Shown one piece after another: positions 1 through 9,832 of a stretch of 64,000 nt of DNA. A program made the position numbers and the translations under genes. Origin of the DNA: Taibaiella soli. Lineage in GTDB: Bacteria > Bacteroidota > Bacteroidia > Chitinophagales > Chitinophagaceae. The number at the start of each line of letters is the position of its first letter. Position 1 is the first letter of the stretch. The stretch lies in NCBI RefSeq assembly GCF_003236175.1, contig NZ_QKTW01000027.1, positions 125,600-189,599 on the forward strand, written 5' to 3'. The notes under the pieces were generated by a model. That model was given only the letters and a program-made list of their open reading frames with translations, did not search any database and had not been told where the DNA came from.

Positions 1-1211
1 TCCTGAAAAACGCGCATTTCATTATTCCCTTTAAAGATCGTTGGCTTTATATAGTAGCCGCGTTCCAATCCATTGCCCTGATAAAATGGTTCACCGCCGC
101 AAAGCACTTCCGCTCCTTCCAGTCTGCCAATCGTAAGGTAGTTAAGAATTTTTTTGTACTGCTCTTCGGAGACCTGTGCACCCATCATCGTTTCCGGATC
201 AAGTGGATCGCCCAGCCTAATGGCATTTGTACGTAATATCACACGTTCCATGAACCGGTCGTAAATATGCTCATGTACAAGTATGCGCGAAGGGCAGGTG
301 CAAACCTCACCCTGATTCAATGCAAACATTACAGCACCTTCCACCGCCTTTGCAAAAAACTCGTCGTCTTCAGCAACTACAGATTCAAAAAAGATATTCG
401 GACTCTTGCCGCCCAATTCCATTGTTACAGGAATCAGACTTTCTGATGCGTATTGCAAAATCGATCTGCCGGTCGTTGTTTCTCCTGTAAATGCGATCTT
501 CTGAATACGCGGAGATGTTGCCAATGCTTTGCCCGCTTCAGGGCCAAATCCTGTTACAACATTTAAAACGCCGGCTGGAAGTACGTGGCCAATTAGTTCC
601 ATCAGGCACATAATGCTAGTAGGTGTTTGTTCTGCGGGTTTTAGAATCACCGTACAACCAGCAGCCAATGCGGGCGCAATTTTCCATGCAGCCATTAGCA
701 ACGGGAAATTCCACGGAATAATTTGTCCTACAACGCCGATGGGCTCATGAAGGTTAATACTCACCGTCGTGTCATCGAGCTCGCTGATGGTGCTTTCCTC
801 ACTGCGGATCGCACCTGCGAAATAACGGAAATGGTCAATCACAAGTGGCAGATCTGCTGTTTGTGTTTCCCGTATTGGTTTTCCATTGTCGATGGTTTCT
901 ACCGTTGCCAGGTAATGCAGATTGTCCTCAATAATCTGTGCAATTTTAAGCAGCAGATTACTTCTGTGAGCTGCACTTGTTTTGCTCCAGGTTTTAAACG
1001 CTTCACTGGCCGCATCTACCGCTTTTTCAATGTCCGCAGCATTTCCTCTGGCGGCTTTTGTAAATACTTTGCCGGTAATGGGAGAGAGGTTATCGAAATA
1101 GTCGCCGTTGGCGGGTTTTTCCCACCGGCCTCCGATATAGTGATCGTATTTTTCTTTAAATGAAATTGTCCAGATGCCGGCTGTTGAAGTTGCGATTGCT
1201 GATGTATCCAT
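1..1211 (-). CDS. NAD(P)-dependent aldehyde dehydrogenase (3' end outside window)
   Basis: Oxidises an aldehyde to the carboxylic acid in the cytoplasm. About 403 residues are visible from an ATG at 1211; the C-terminal part lies beyond base 1, so the gene is partial. Visible family landmarks are the Rossmann-region PWNFPL (Asn168), the MELGGKSP motif with the general base Glu266, and NQGEVCTCPSR, where Cys304 aligns with the catalytic cysteine. The GEVCTCPSR form is characteristic of the AcoD/ExaC acetaldehyde dehydrogenase group (family knowledge). The true substrate cannot be read from sequence. It stands alone, divergent from the VOC gene. Family call very secure; substrate open. Confidence 0.93.
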   Translation of the reverse strand, partial: MDTSAIATSTAGIWTISFKEKYDHYIGGRWEKPANGDYFDNLSPITGKVFTKAARGNAADIEKAVDAASEAFKTWSKTSAAHRSNLLLKIAQIIEDNLHYLATVETIDNGKPIRETQTADLPLVIDHFRYFAGAIRSEESTISELDDTTVSINLHEPIGVVGQIIPWNFPLLMAAWKIAPALAAGCTVILKPAEQTPTSIMCLMELIGHVLPAGVLNVVTGFGPEAGKALATSPRIQKIAFTGETTTGRSILQYASESLIPVTMELGGKSPNIFFESVVAEDDEFFAKAVEGAVMFALNQGEVCTCPSRILVHEHIYDRFMERVILRTNAIRLGDPLDPETMMGAQVSEEQYKKILNYLTIGRLEGAEVLCGGEPFYQGNGLERGYYIKPTIFKGNNEMRVFQ

Positions 1212-1630
1212 TGTAATTGTTTTTAAGTTGTTAACAACGTAACTTACTGTATATTAAATATTAGTGAATGGATTAGCAGGTATATTTCTTGCGCATAATC
1301 ATATTCTATAACTGAAAATAGAGGTGGAATATTTGCGATAAATTAGAAATGCATAAGTGTGAATTTTCTTTATCGGCTTTTCCCGTTTACCTGATCTCCT
1401 ACGTATAGGACGATTAGGCCAAGAAGGAAAAAACATTGTGTGTTCGTTTTTAATTGATGATGGGAAATTGCTTTAGTAAATAATATGTAGTCGTGAAATC
1501 CGACAGGATTAAATACATCTTCGTTTTAAATAAGTGGTGACGCAAAACGGATACTGATTCGTTTGTAACAACAAGATGGTTTATGGTAACGGAAATATTT
1601 TACGTAATTTACTTTCCTAAAACCTGACAC
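1212..1630. other. Divergent intergenic region without a recognised gene
   Basis: This 419-base AT-rich stretch separates the aldehyde dehydrogenase from the VOC protein and must carry both promoters. No convincing TTG/TAnnTTTG pair, hairpin or coding frame was seen in it. Confidence 0.5.
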
Positions 1631-2038
1631 ATGATGAAACAACTTTGGCTGAATTTGCCGGTAAAAGACGTTAACCAATCCCGGGCTTTTTTTACGCAGA
1701 TAGGATGCCAGCTCAATACCCATGGAAACACCGAAACATCCGCCAGTATTGTGATTGGCGGCTCTACTGTGATGCTTTACGACGAAAAAGCCTTTAAGAG
1801 CTTTGTAAATAACGAAGTCTCTGATTCACAGAAATGTACTGAGATGCTGATCTCATTTGATGTGGAAAGCAAGGAAGAAGCTGATGAGATTGCAAAAAAC
1901 GTACTGCTGGCAGGCGGACGGACGGCTCATCAACCTAAGGAAATGGACGGATGGTTATACGGTTTCGTATTCTCAGATCTCGATGGTCATCGCTGGAATG
2001 TAGTGTACATGGACATCAGTAAAATGCCCAATAATTAG
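1631..2038 (+). CDS. VOC (glyoxalase/bleomycin resistance fold) family protein
   Basis: A 135-residue single-domain protein of the vicinal oxygen chelate superfamily. The N-terminal stretch LWLNLPVKDVNQSRAFF, the central ASIVIGGSTVMLY strand and the C-terminal DLDGHRWNVVYMD end are the usual betaalphabetabetabeta halves of this fold, nearest to the PhnB/YaeR-like group that Bacteroidota carry in many copies. The C-terminal GHRWNV is a typical end motif. Metal ligands and substrate cannot be assigned. Two ATG codons are adjacent at 1631 and 1634; the first is used here. A hairpin terminator lies about 90 bases downstream, so it is probably monocistronic. Confidence 0.8.
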   Translation: MMKQLWLNLPVKDVNQSRAFFTQIGCQLNTHGNTETSASIVIGGSTVMLYDEKAFKSFVNNEVSDSQKCTEMLISFDVESKEEADEIAKNVLLAGGRTAHQPKEMDGWLYGFVFSDLDGHRWNVVYMDISKMPNN

Positions 2039-2129
2039 ATGCCAATAAATTACAATATCAACATTCAGCATTTCTAAATGAAATGTAGATTGAAGTAATC
2101 CCATTTTTTTTGAAATAAATTTTTGCAAG

Positions 2130-2167
2130 GGTGTTTTGTGCCGGTGAAGGTACTGAAACACCTTTTT
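2130..2167 (+). terminator. Rho-independent terminator after the VOC gene
   Basis: GGTGTTT at 2130-2136 pairs with AAACACC at 2156-2162, with an inner GTGCC/GGTAC stem, followed by a T5 run. Confidence 0.6.
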
Positions 2168-2368
2168 CTATTTTCTTTCCTCCGAACAAGTGCAGTATGC
2201 TTCGTCTTCAGCAAAGTCAGTTTTAGGGTTGTATTGCTGACGCACCACAATTGAATTAGGTTAAAATTTATTTGTCGAACGCTTCTTTTCTTTCAAGAAA
2301 AAACGGCACGATAATTGGGCTTGGTGTAAACCAGGGGAAATAAAGCTCTCCTGGTTTAAACTTTCGAT

Positions 2369-3112
2369 ATGGAGAAAAGCATAAAAGAGATATACTACAA
2401 TCACAAAGGTTTTCTTGTCAATAAATGGAATCATTATCTGGATATTTACGACAGGCATTTCCTTCCTTATCAGGGAAAAGATGTCAAATTCCTCGAAATT
2501 GGTATTTCCCAAGGCGGGAGCCTTGAAATGTGGAAGCAGTATTTCGGTGCCGGAAGTATGTTCTATGCGATGGATATCATTCCCGAGTGTAAAATGTTTG
2601 AAAGGGAAAACGTCAAAATTTTTATAGGCTCGCAAGGAGATCCTCAATACTTAAATTCAATTTTGGGAGACATACCGCCTTTGGATATTCTACTAGATGA
2701 TGGCGGGCATTTTGTAAAAGATCAGATCGTTACTTTTAATCTTCTCTGGGATAAGGTCAAGGATGGAGGATTGTATGTTTGCGAAGACCTTCATACTTCT
2801 TATTGGTATTCATACGGCGGTGGGTATATGAGAAAGGGCACCTTCATCGAATTTGTAAAACACCTGATGGATGTGATGCATGCCTGGCACTCTAAACAAC
2901 CAGCTAAATTTAAACTTGAGAAATTAACGGAACAGATTAAAGCAATCCATGTTTACGAAAGCATGGTTGTGATTGAAAAAGCGAAAGTATCTCAGCCGAA
3001 GCAATCAAAATTTGGGGAAAAACAAATTCCGGATCAAATCCCTGCGAAAAGAGGGTTTTTCGATCTGGCAACGGGAAAAATCAGAAAAGCATGGATGGGT
3101 TTTAAAAACTAA
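2369..3112 (+). CDS. Class I SAM-dependent methyltransferase
   Basis: A 247-residue protein with a Rossmann methyltransferase core. FLEIGISQGGSLEMWKQYFG (residues about 40-59) is the glycine-rich SAM motif I, MDIIPEC is the acidic end of strand 2, and DILLDDGGH (about 106-114) is the post-motif acidic loop, with CEDLHTSYW after it. The DDGGH arrangement resembles the macrocin O-methyltransferase/cephalosporin-hydroxylase-like group involved in sugar or glycan modification (inference from motif style). The last 45 residues are lysine-rich and not part of the core. It stands alone between a terminator and the two-component system. The acceptor is unknown. Confidence 0.8.
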   Translation: MEKSIKEIYYNHKGFLVNKWNHYLDIYDRHFLPYQGKDVKFLEIGISQGGSLEMWKQYFGAGSMFYAMDIIPECKMFERENVKIFIGSQGDPQYLNSILGDIPPLDILLDDGGHFVKDQIVTFNLLWDKVKDGGLYVCEDLHTSYWYSYGGGYMRKGTFIEFVKHLMDVMHAWHSKQPAKFKLEKLTEQIKAIHVYESMVVIEKAKVSQPKQSKFGEKQIPDQIPAKRGFFDLATGKIRKAWMGFKN

Positions 3113-3298
3113 TAACGCAGCGGATACTTTAGAGGAAATGGTCGATGTCGATTTTTATTTGTAAAAAGTAAAAATCAGCATCGACCATCGATAATTTTAC
3201 AACTTCAGAATTGCTCCCGATTTACTTGCTATTTTGCGGCGGCTTCACGGTAATTTCTTAAATTAAGGAAAAGAAATCCGACGCAAAGTTGTAGAAAA

Positions 3299-3979
3299 AT
3301 GAAGATTCTGATAATCGAAGATAATGTGGCGTTGTCCAAAAGTATTTGCGACTTCCTGGCAGCGGAAAATTTTGTGTGTGAAACAGCTTATGATTTTCAT
3401 ACGGCGATGGAGAAAGTATCCTTGTATGAATACGGCTGTATTTTGTTGGATATCGGCTTGCCCGACGGCAGTGGCCTGGAAATTTTAAAAGAGCTCAAAG
3501 AGAACAACAAAACGGACGGCGTGTTGATTGTCTCGGCAAAAAATTCACTTGACGATAAAATTGCCGGATTGAATGCCGGTGCCGATGATTATTTGTCGAA
3601 ACCCTTCCATTTGCCAGAACTCGGCGCACGGGTTGCTGCTATTATTCGCCGGCGTTCTTTTGAAGGAAAAAATTTAATCAGTTTTGATGAATTAACGATT
3701 GATATCAATGCCAAAACTGCACAGGTTAATGAACAAGAGTTAGACCTGACTCGTAAAGAATACGATCTGCTGCTCTATTTTGTTAGCAATAAAAATAAAG
3801 TAATCAGCAAGGGCGCCATCGCAGAACATCTATGGGGCGATGATATGGACATGGCTGACAACTATGATCTTATTTACACGCATATCAAAAACCTGCGGAA
3901 GAAAATGATGCAGGCGGGAACCCCGGATTATATTCAGTCAGTGTATGGCATGGGTTATAAATTCGCGGTACCAAAATGA
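3299..3979 (+). CDS. OmpR/PhoB-family response regulator
   Basis: DNA-binding partner of the histidine kinase that follows. Residues 1-115 form the receiver: acidic IIEDN pocket, phospho-acceptor Asp51 in LLDIGLPDGSG, and Lys101 in LSKPF. Residues about 130-226 form a winged-helix domain with the LTRKEYDLLLYF and YTHIKNLRKKM segments and the GMGYKF wing at the end. Its stop overlaps the kinase start (ATGA at 3976-3979), so the two are translationally coupled. Target genes are not identifiable; the nearest downstream genes are an ion channel, a cation exchanger and a TonB receptor. Confidence 0.95.
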   Translation: MKILIIEDNVALSKSICDFLAAENFVCETAYDFHTAMEKVSLYEYGCILLDIGLPDGSGLEILKELKENNKTDGVLIVSAKNSLDDKIAGLNAGADDYLSKPFHLPELGARVAAIIRRRSFEGKNLISFDELTIDINAKTAQVNEQELDLTRKEYDLLLYFVSNKNKVISKGAIAEHLWGDDMDMADNYDLIYTHIKNLRKKMMQAGTPDYIQSVYGMGYKFAVPK

Positions 3980-5232
3980 AGCTGTTTACAAAATACAACC
4001 GTGTAAACCTGCTGGCAACGACTATAATATTCTTGCTGGCCAGTATCGCCTTTTCAGTACTCATCACATATGTATTGGTTTCACAGCTCGATGAAAACCT
4101 GGATATAGAACGGCATGAAATCAAAAATTATATTGAGAAGTACAATCGTCTGCCGGAAACTATACCCGTAAAGGATCAATATACTTCTTATGTTCTAACC
4201 AATGATCCGCCGAAGAAGAAGAAATTTGCTACCATCCGTGCGTATGTTGCGGAAAGTCATGAATACGAAATGCAGCGTGCGGTGGTATTTCCAATCACTG
4301 TCAACGGACAGTCTTATTCTGTGACCGTTGCCAAATCAATGGAAGGTACAGACGACATGATCCGTTCCGTAATTGCGATTACATTGATCACCATTTGTAC
4401 CATTCTTGTCGTGAGCTTTCTGACCAATCGTATTTTGCTGCGTAAGCTCTGGCAGCCATTTTACGGCACGGTTGATAAACTGAAAAATTATCGCATCGGT
4501 CGGTTGGAGAAAATTGAATTCCCGCAAACAGACATCGACGAATTTTCTCTGTTGAACAGCACGTTGGAATCAGCGACCGGAAAGGCAAACGAAGACTATT
4601 TACTGCTAAAGGCATTTACGGAAAATGCATCACATGAATTACAGACTCCCATTGCGGTTATCCGTTCCAAACTCGATGTGTTGATACAAGACGAACAGCT
4701 GACGGAAACACAATCATCTTTGGTCGAAGAAGCTTACGAGCATATTCGCAAGATCACCAAACTGAATCAGTCTTTGTTGTTGCTGGCGAAAATTGAAAAC
4801 CGCCAGTTTATGGAAATTACTGCTGTTGCGCTGCAGCCATTGATCATCGCGAAGCTGAAACAGTTTAAGGAATTACTGCGTCACAAAGGCATCGATGTAA
4901 TCGTTGACCTGCAAGAGGCAACTGTAAATATGGATCCATACCTTGCAGACGTACTGCTGAATAACCTGCTGAGCAATGCGATCCGGCATAATGCGGCAAA
5001 TGGCAGCATAAAAATCACATTGGCACCACACGAACTTTCCATGGGTAATTCTGGTGTTGATCACGCATTAGATAACAGCCAACTGTTCGTTCGCTTCAGC
5101 AAAACGAGCAACGCAGCGGAATACAACGGACTTGGTTTATCCATCATCAAAGAAATCTGCGCTGTAAATAATTACAGTATCGGGTACAGTTTCAGGGAAC
5201 GGTTACATACGTTTACCCTGAACTGGAAATAA
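3976..5232 (+). CDS. Two-component sensor histidine kinase
   Basis: A 418-residue inner-membrane kinase. Transmembrane segments at about 12-35 and 127-149 enclose a roughly 90-residue periplasmic sensor with no family signature that I recognise. Then come the dimerisation helix with phospho-acceptor His220 in ASHELQTPIAVIRSKL, the N-box LLNNLLSNAIRHN and the G2-type box NGLGLSIIKEIC. The G1 region reads LSMGNSGVD, lacking the usual DxGxG but common in Bacteroidota kinases. The start overlaps the regulator gene by 4 bases. The signal sensed is unknown. Confidence 0.94.
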   Translation: MKLFTKYNRVNLLATTIIFLLASIAFSVLITYVLVSQLDENLDIERHEIKNYIEKYNRLPETIPVKDQYTSYVLTNDPPKKKKFATIRAYVAESHEYEMQRAVVFPITVNGQSYSVTVAKSMEGTDDMIRSVIAITLITICTILVVSFLTNRILLRKLWQPFYGTVDKLKNYRIGRLEKIEFPQTDIDEFSLLNSTLESATGKANEDYLLLKAFTENASHELQTPIAVIRSKLDVLIQDEQLTETQSSLVEEAYEHIRKITKLNQSLLLLAKIENRQFMEITAVALQPLIIAKLKQFKELLRHKGIDVIVDLQEATVNMDPYLADVLLNNLLSNAIRHNAANGSIKITLAPHELSMGNSGVDHALDNSQLFVRFSKTSNAAEYNGLGLSIIKEICAVNNYSIGYSFRERLHTFTLNWK

Positions 5233-5424
5233 TCTCCAATGTACCATTGGCGCGGAATAGCCCACCGTCTTTCTGAGGGGCTGTATGATCCGTTTACGCA
5301 AACGTTTCAACGATCAGATTCAGGCTAAATTTCGATGCAATTACACATTTATAAATAGAATAATATTTGGTATCTTGTAGAAGAAGAATTTTTTAAACGG
5401 TTTCTTAATCTGCGGATACGACAC

Positions 5425-6111
5425 ATGAATTTGTTTGAAAAAAAAGTGCTATCATTCTGGGATCGGGAAAACAGCCTCACGATTCTATTAATCGTTCTTG
5501 CAATTCAGATTTTTATTGTCATTCCTTTTGGACAGCAAACATTTTTTGGCAGGGCCATCTTTTATGTCTTCTATATACTATTAATGGTAACCGGGATGCT
5601 TGTATTAATGAAAAATAACCGGTTAAGGGCAACCACCTTTGTTTTATTAATACTCGCCGTCGTAGCACTTTTTGGTACAAATCCAAGTTTTGAAATTGCC
5701 CATGATCTGATCACTGCATTTTTCTGTCTGTTATTGAACTGGGTAGTATTGTTGCGAACATTCGGAAAGGGGCCGGTTACTACGCACCGCATCTTCGGGG
5801 CCATCGTGGCCTATCTGCTCATCGCGCTGATATTTGCGCTTTTGTATCATACCGTTTATATCATCAAGGGAGAAATCTCTTTTAAAGGATTAGGCACTGC
5901 CGATAGAAAGGAATTTTTATACTTCAGCTTTGTGACACTCACCTCTATTGGTTATGGCGATATCAGTCCTGTGGTGCCCTTCCTTAGATCACTGGCTAAT
6001 CTTGAGGGCCTGGTGGGGCAGTTATACCCGGGAATAATAATAGCCAGACTTGTTTCTATGGAATTTGAATCCTCAAGGAGAAAAAAGGAAAACAATGATC
6101 GTCTGGCTTAA
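5425..6111 (+). CDS. Potassium-channel-type membrane protein
   Basis: A 228-residue membrane protein with roughly six hydrophobic segments. The last pair encloses a pore helix and the selectivity filter TSIGYGD (residues 173-179), the classic K+ channel signature, so it most likely forms a tetrameric cation pore. The first four hydrophobic segments lack a regular arginine pattern and do not look like a voltage sensor. There is no cytoplasmic RCK domain, only a short basic tail (SSRRKKENND). It lies 42 bases upstream of a Ca2+/H+ exchanger and probably shares its transcript, suggesting an ion-homeostasis pair (inference). Confidence 0.88.
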   Translation: MNLFEKKVLSFWDRENSLTILLIVLAIQIFIVIPFGQQTFFGRAIFYVFYILLMVTGMLVLMKNNRLRATTFVLLILAVVALFGTNPSFEIAHDLITAFFCLLLNWVVLLRTFGKGPVTTHRIFGAIVAYLLIALIFALLYHTVYIIKGEISFKGLGTADRKEFLYFSFVTLTSIGYGDISPVVPFLRSLANLEGLVGQLYPGIIIARLVSMEFESSRRKKENNDRLA

Positions 6112-6153
6112 AAAAAATCATCGTCCATTTACAATACCTAACACATCTTCGTC

Positions 6154-7236
6154 ATGCACCAGTTTATAAAAGACCTGAAATCAACGCCGATATTTTGGCT
6201 GGGTGTATTCGTGCCCATTGTTTTGATATTACATTGGACACATGGCGCATCGGAGACAGCGATGTTTGTACTGTCGCTTTTAGCGATCATTCCGCTTGCC
6301 GGTTTTCTCTCTCATGCTACCGAAGGTGTTGCCGCAAAAACAGGAGATACTGTCGGCGGGCTGTTGAATGCAACATTGGGTAATCTAACCGAATTAGCAA
6401 TTTTTATAACGGCGCTGCATCAGGGATTGATTGATCTGGTAAAAGCTTCTATTGCAGGTGCTGTTGTTACAAACTCATTATTTATGCTCGGAAGCGCATT
6501 GTTGATTGGGGGATTAAAGTTTCGAGTTCAAAATTATAATAAGCTCAATGCTTTTATTCAATCATCACTGTTGTTCATCGTTTGCATTGCTTTGATGGTA
6601 CCTACAATTGTAGCAAAAGTTTCAGTTGGAGAAAGCACGGTACGGGTAGGAAAGATAAGCTTTGGGATCGCCATTTTACTGCTTGTCATTTATCTGCTGG
6701 GATTATTGTTTTCCCTGAAAACACACGCTGATTTTTTTAAATCAGAAGAAACAGAATCGGTAGACGAACATGTATGGCCGGTAAATATATCGGTGGTTGT
6801 GCTTATTATCTCCGCTGTTTGCATTGCTATTGTGAGTGAAATTTTCGTAGATGGTGTGCAGGGTGCCGCAACGAAGATGGGGTTATCGCAGGCATTTGTA
6901 GGATTTGTGATTATTCCTATTGTAGGTGCTGCAGCAGAAATGATGGCTGCTTTTTCTGCTGCCAGGAAAAATAAGCTGGACATAAGTGTGGGCATTGCTA
7001 TGGGAAGTTCGGTACAAATTGCGCTATTTGTGGCGCCGCTAATGGTTATACTCAGCTATTTTATTGCACCGGCACCTATGGATCTCAGTTTTAAAGGTGG
7101 ACTGATTTTCATGTTATTATTTGCTACGCTTACCGTGGCATTAACCTCCAATCAGGGCAAATCAACCTGGTATTTAGGTGTTTTATTGATCGCGGTTTAT
7201 TCCATCTTCGGCATCACATTGTTTTTTATGGATTAG
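6154..7236 (+). CDS. Calcium/proton exchanger (CaCA superfamily, CAX type)
   Basis: A 360-residue protein with about eleven transmembrane helices that exports Ca2+ in exchange for H+. The two alpha-repeats are visible: GGLLNATLGNLTELAIF (about residues 68-84) and GAAAEMMAAFSAARKN followed by GIAMGSSVQIALFVAP. Conserved glutamates in GNLTE and AAAE are the ion-binding residues of the family. Length and repeat spacing fit bacterial CAX proteins. It follows the channel gene closely and is probably cotranscribed. Substrate preference among Ca2+, Na+ and K+ cannot be fixed from sequence alone. Confidence 0.92.
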   Translation: MHQFIKDLKSTPIFWLGVFVPIVLILHWTHGASETAMFVLSLLAIIPLAGFLSHATEGVAAKTGDTVGGLLNATLGNLTELAIFITALHQGLIDLVKASIAGAVVTNSLFMLGSALLIGGLKFRVQNYNKLNAFIQSSLLFIVCIALMVPTIVAKVSVGESTVRVGKISFGIAILLLVIYLLGLLFSLKTHADFFKSEETESVDEHVWPVNISVVVLIISAVCIAIVSEIFVDGVQGAATKMGLSQAFVGFVIIPIVGAAAEMMAAFSAARKNKLDISVGIAMGSSVQIALFVAPLMVILSYFIAPAPMDLSFKGGLIFMLLFATLTVALTSNQGKSTWYLGVLLIAVYSIFGITLFFMD

Positions 7237-7508
7237 GGAGGTTAAACATCAGATGTTTCGTTTGCTGAAATGATAATCAGGATTTAATATAGGGCCTTTC
7301 TGGCTCAATAAAGCATGAGGATTTTCAGTGTTTTATTGCCAGTTTAACCCAGGCAAAAGCTGTATGCTATTGACTTTCCGCATTTCATGTCCAACATTTA
7401 TAGTGTTGCTTAGACGCAGGAATTTTTCAACCATCACCACATGTCTGCATTTAACCTACAGAATCTGCACAGATTCACATTGCTATTTTACATAGTAATT
7501 CATACTTC

Positions 7509-9698
7509 GTGAAAAAACTGATTCTTTTGATCGCTATCAGCTTTGCCGCTCAGACTTTATGGGCACAGGCAACCTTTAAGGCTGTAGTCGAAGATAAATC
7601 CACACATGAAACACTGGCCGGCGTCTCCGTTGTTGTAAAAGGAAACGAAACAGTCGGTAATAGTTCAGACGTAAATGGCAAATTGGTGCTGAGCAATTTG
7701 CCCGAAGGGAAACTGACGTTGCAATGCAACTTCGTTGGTTATAAAAAGCTGGATGTTGACATCGTTTTGCCGGATACAAGCACACACGTTATTTTTCTGG
7801 AACCTGATGAAGCGACACTAAACGAAGTAGTCGTTGTTTCGTCTACCCGCAATAACGACCGCATTGAAAATGCAACGACAAAAGTTGAAGTGCTTGGCTC
7901 TGAGGAAATGAGCGAAGAAAGCATGGTGAAGCCCGGAAACATTTCCAGCATTCTTGGCGATGTGAGTGGTATTCAGATCCAGCAATCTTCGGCGACTTCG
8001 GGCAATGCAAATGTTCGTATTCTCGGTCTAGATGGCAAATATACACAGATGCTGAAAGACGGCATGCCGCTGTATGATGGTTATTCCGGTGGCTTTGGCG
8101 TATTGTCTATTCAACCATTAGACCTGAAACAAGTGGAACTGATTAAAGGCTCTGCTTCTACTTTGTACGGTGGCGGTGCCATTGGCGGTTTAATCAATTT
8201 CATTTCTAAGAAACCTACTTATGAGCCGGATGCTTCTTTTATTCTGAATGGAACCACGCTGAAAGAAGGAAACCTGAACGGTTATTTTGCACAACGCTGG
8301 AAGAAAATTGGTTTTACATTATTCGCCGGACAAACAATGCAAAAACAAGTGGATGTAGATGGCGACGGCCTGAGTGATGTGCCAAAGATTAGCAGCACGA
8401 GTATTCACCCGACTTTATTTTTATATCCTACCGATAAAAGCACGATTTCTATCGGATGGGCAGGCAACTACGAAAAACGCACTGGTGGTGATATGCTGGC
8501 GATTGATAATGCTAATGATGCCGCACATCCGTACTATGATAAAAACGATTTAAAAAGGAATACGTACACAATGATTGCTACTAATAATTTCACCAGTCGG
8601 ATTACGGGTACTTTAAAAGGGAGCCTCAGCGTATTTGATCGTACCGAAACAACCAACACCTATTTATTCAAAGCACAGCAGAAGAATTTTTATTCCGAGG
8701 CATCGCTCGCCATTCATCTGGATCGTCATAACATTGTCGGTGGTGTAAACATTACCGGTGACGATTTCCGTCCGGATGCAAGTACGCCGGCACCCGTGGG
8801 TAATTTCTCCAATACAGTACAGGGTATCTTCGGACAAGACACCTGGCAACTGCTGAAGAACACAAAACTGGAAGGTGGCCTGCGTGTGGATCACCATACA
8901 CAATATGGCATGTTTGTATTGCCGCGTTTGGCTTTGTTCCAAAAGATCAACGAAGCATGGGGTGTGCGTGCGGGATTCGGTATGGGCTACAAAACGCCAA
9001 ACCCGCTTTCTCCGCAGATAAAAGACTACGAAATCTATCAGATTATGCCGATACCTTCTGGTGTAACACCGGAAAAATCAACTGGTGGCAATATTGAATT
9101 CAACTATAAAAAAGCATTCGGTGATGGCGACGAAAAAAACAGTTTCTTTATCAATCATGCGTTTTTCATGACCCAGATTAATAACCCCGTTGTTGGTACG
9201 GAACAGCCGAATGGTGATCTTACTTTCAGCAATGGCAGCAAACCTATTGTAACACGCGGTTTCGATACGTATGTTCAACTGAAAATGGCACCATGGGAAT
9301 TCTACGTAGGTTATACATATACCGACGCTATTCGCAAATACCTCGCCGATAACCAATACATGCCGCTCACGCCAAGAAACCGTGCTGCTGCAACAGCAGT
9401 GTATGAGATTGAAGGTAAGTGGCGTTTCGGTCTGGAAGCATCTTACAACGGAACACAATACCGCGATGGCGACACCAAAACACCGGACTATGTTTTCATG
9501 GCAACCATGATTGAACGTAAGTTTGGAAAGAAATGGAGTGTGGTGCTCAACTGTGAAAACTTACTTGACGTTCGCCAAACGAAATACGAAACTATCTACA
9601 CAGGCTCGATCATGAATCCGGACTACAAGCCTTTGTGGGCGCCAATCGACGGCAGAGTAGTGAACCTGGCAATTAAATTTATGCCGTTTGCTCACTAG
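7509..9698 (+). CDS. TonB-dependent outer-membrane receptor with CarboxypepD-like N-terminal domain
   Basis: A 729-residue receptor. A signal peptide ending at LWA-Q (about residue 20) is followed by a carboxypeptidase-regulatory-like beta-sandwich (22-100), a TonB-box-like region near LNEVVVVSS, a plug with VRILGLDGKYTQMLKDGMPLYDG and ELIKGSASTLYGGGAIGG, then the 22-strand barrel. The substrate is not obvious. One predicted loop carries a DxDxDGxxD motif (residues 282-290), a possible calcium site. The GTG start at 7509 is chosen because the signal peptide begins there. It is bounded by a 272-base gap upstream and a strong terminator downstream. Confidence 0.93.
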   Translation: MKKLILLIAISFAAQTLWAQATFKAVVEDKSTHETLAGVSVVVKGNETVGNSSDVNGKLVLSNLPEGKLTLQCNFVGYKKLDVDIVLPDTSTHVIFLEPDEATLNEVVVVSSTRNNDRIENATTKVEVLGSEEMSEESMVKPGNISSILGDVSGIQIQQSSATSGNANVRILGLDGKYTQMLKDGMPLYDGYSGGFGVLSIQPLDLKQVELIKGSASTLYGGGAIGGLINFISKKPTYEPDASFILNGTTLKEGNLNGYFAQRWKKIGFTLFAGQTMQKQVDVDGDGLSDVPKISSTSIHPTLFLYPTDKSTISIGWAGNYEKRTGGDMLAIDNANDAAHPYYDKNDLKRNTYTMIATNNFTSRITGTLKGSLSVFDRTETTNTYLFKAQQKNFYSEASLAIHLDRHNIVGGVNITGDDFRPDASTPAPVGNFSNTVQGIFGQDTWQLLKNTKLEGGLRVDHHTQYGMFVLPRLALFQKINEAWGVRAGFGMGYKTPNPLSPQIKDYEIYQIMPIPSGVTPEKSTGGNIEFNYKKAFGDGDEKNSFFINHAFFMTQINNPVVGTEQPNGDLTFSNGSKPIVTRGFDTYVQLKMAPWEFYVGYTYTDAIRKYLADNQYMPLTPRNRAAATAVYEIEGKWRFGLEASYNGTQYRDGDTKTPDYVFMATMIERKFGKKWSVVLNCENLLDVRQTKYETIYTGSIMNPDYKPLWAPIDGRVVNLAIKFMPFAH

Positions 9699-9721
9699 CG
9701 TAGCCAATTGATTAAAATGGT

Positions 9722-9757
9722 AAATGGCTAAATCAGTTGTGACTGATTTAGCCATTT
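9722..9757 (+). terminator. Strong rho-independent terminator after the TonB receptor
   Basis: A perfect 16-bp stem (9722-9737 with 9742-9757) and TGTG loop, followed by further T residues. Confidence 0.9.
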
Positions 9758-9832
9758 TTCCATTCAGGATAAACGACTGATTTAACTTTGACCAATTAAC
9801 CATTTACCGAATTAACCTTTTAACTTCACAAA

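Noticed and set aside
723-1163. 146-residue plus-strand frame
   Set aside because: Antisense to the aldehyde dehydrogenase, which has all catalytic motifs.
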